Positions 63,124 to 64,000 of a DNA stretch of 64,000 nt are shown piece by piece (positions within the stretch are counted from its first letter, which is position 1; each line of letters begins with the position of its first letter). Below the pieces are notes generated by a model, which did no database searches, had not been told where the DNA came from, and was given only the letters and a program-made list of their open reading frames with translations. The DNA is from Acinetobacter sp. WC-141 (GTDB taxonomy: Bacteria; Pseudomonadota; Gammaproteobacteria; Pseudomonadales; Moraxellaceae): NCBI RefSeq assembly GCF_000313935.1, contig NZ_AMSS01000034.1, positions 62,001-126,000 of the forward strand, read 5' to 3'. Made by a program: the position numbers and the translations under genes.

Positions 63124-64000
63124 ATGGAATTATTACACCGCTTTCAGCCACATGCTTTAACTTTTGCGACCTTAGTGTTGATGTGTGGCAATTCATTCGC
63201 TGCAAATCCAAATCAGCAGCCCGAAGATGAATGGAAATTCACTTTAAAAAACGCCTATATCAATCGTAATTTTGATAATGATGCACTCAAAGATACGGGC
63301 AGCTGGTCTCAGGCAGCATCATTATTTTATAAATCGAAAATGCACGACACTCCACTAGTTATTGCAGACAAGCCCATTACGATTGGTGCCGATGCTTCCG
63401 TTCAATACGCCGTTCGCTTAAGTTCGGACAAACACGTTGCCGACACAGTTTTGCCTTTTAATAAAGAAACACAATCTCAAGCATCTGACTTTTTAAAATA
63501 CGGCGCGACCTTAAAACTGGGCTACGACAAAACCCTTTTAAGTGTCGGTGAACTCTGGTTAGACCTACCTGTAACGGCTGTAGATGCGAGCCGACAATTA
63601 CTTGCCTCTTATTGGGGAACCAATCTTAAATCACAACTTTCAGATCAGCTTTATGCAGAAATTGGTCGGATTGAAAAAGTATCACCACGAAATGAAGAAG
63701 ATTTTAAAAAGTTTTCTTTCACATCAAATGGAATAACCAAAGAATCTGATGGCTTAAATTATATTGACCTGCGCTATCAATTTACGCCGTCTTTAAAGGG
63801 CGAATATTACTTTGGCAATTTGGAAGACCTCTACAACAAGCACTATGTAGGACTTGAGCATAATTGGAAACAACCTAATTTTGCGCTTACTTCTAAGTTT
63901 AAATACTTCAATGCAAAAGATGATGGCAATACTTTTGATATTGATGCGCAAAACATTGGAGTGCTAGAAACGCTTAAAGTAAAAAACCATACCTTTGGGT
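63124..64000 (+). CDS. benP: OprD-family outer-membrane porin BenP (3' end outside window)
   Basis: At least 292 residues are visible and the frame is still open at 64000. The ATG at 63124 starts MELLHRFQPHALTF with a signal peptide ending near NSFAAN. The mature part has OprD features: WKFTLKNAYINRNFDND..KDTGSWSQAASLFYKS and repeated beta-strands. Supplies benzoate through the outer membrane. Lies 44 bp after benK. Confidence 0.9.
   Translation, partial: MELLHRFQPHALTFATLVLMCGNSFAANPNQQPEDEWKFTLKNAYINRNFDNDALKDTGSWSQAASLFYKSKMHDTPLVIADKPITIGADASVQYAVRLSSDKHVADTVLPFNKETQSQASDFLKYGATLKLGYDKTLLSVGELWLDLPVTAVDASRQLLASYWGTNLKSQLSDQLYAEIGRIEKVSPRNEEDFKKFSFTSNGITKESDGLNYIDLRYQFTPSLKGEYYFGNLEDLYNKHYVGLEHNWKQPNFALTSKFKYFNAKDDGNTFDIDAQNIGVLETLKVKNHTFG

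Overview
The window looks like a chromosomal segment of an Acinetobacter, probably of the calcoaceticus-baumannii complex. The evidence is low GC, the order and protein sequences of the lptB-lptA-lptC-kdsC-kdsD block, a BenM-regulated benzoate operon, many short AT-rich intergenic regions with compact intrinsic terminators, and small-RNA-like repeats resembling the C4-like family reported in this genus. This assignment comes from reading gene content; no database search was made.

Layout. 1-7.5 kb: housekeeping genes (5'-truncated mutS, GNAT acetyltransferase, 7Fe ferredoxin, M15-type lipoprotein, O-methyltransferase, universal stress protein, hexapeptide acyltransferase, YigZ). 7.5-12.4 kb: a minus-strand type I secretion operon (TolC-like, ABC, HlyD) whose outer-membrane gene is interrupted by one in-frame TGA. 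12.6-16.0 kb: LPS transport and Kdo genes. 16.2-17.8 kb: cysS and tRNA-Gly(GCC). 17.8-22.2 kb: an AT-rich accessory segment behind the tRNA, with a broken zinc-ribbon gene, membrane proteins, a coupled TPR-like/HEPN gene pair, and a strange locus of two tiny ORFs flanking a roughly 250-bp CpG-rich stretch with several TTGACA boxes. 22.2-29.4 kb: HxlR/MFS pair with twin operators, a fourfold-repeat membrane protein, and an operon of old-yellow-enzyme, alpha/beta hydrolase and PF10118-like protein. 29.5-35.7 kb: MscS-type channel with a start site buried in a hairpin, a four-gene overlapping cluster (acyl-CoA-dehydrogenase-like, PIG-L deacetylase, methyltransferase, GT2), DUF2171 and TetR. 35.7-41 kb: two C4-like RNA elements, small secreted and membrane proteins, methyltransferase, Lrp, ProC-like and cold-shock proteins. 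41-46.5 kb: acyltransferase, LysE exporter, and a minimal prophage-like remnant (lysozyme, holin-like protein, self-cleaving-type repressor with three palindromic operators). 46.5-51 kb: initiator tRNA, xseAB and small genes. 50-55 kb: copper handling (Cys-rich DUF326/Csp-like protein, CueR, CopA, CopZ) with two divergent MerR-type promoters. 55-64 kb: benM-benABCD-benE-benK-benP, running off the right end.

How genes work together. The lpt/kds block supplies Kdo and powers LPS export. CueR senses Cu(I) and should drive copA and copZ from opposite promoters with 19-bp spacers. BenP and BenK/BenE bring in benzoate, BenABC hydroxylates it and BenD makes catechol, under BenM. The candidates most worth testing as undescribed systems are the HEPN/TPR pair with the adjacent small-ORF/CpG-rich locus, the orphan lysis cassette, and the four-gene ACAD/PIG-L/methyltransferase/GT2 cluster.
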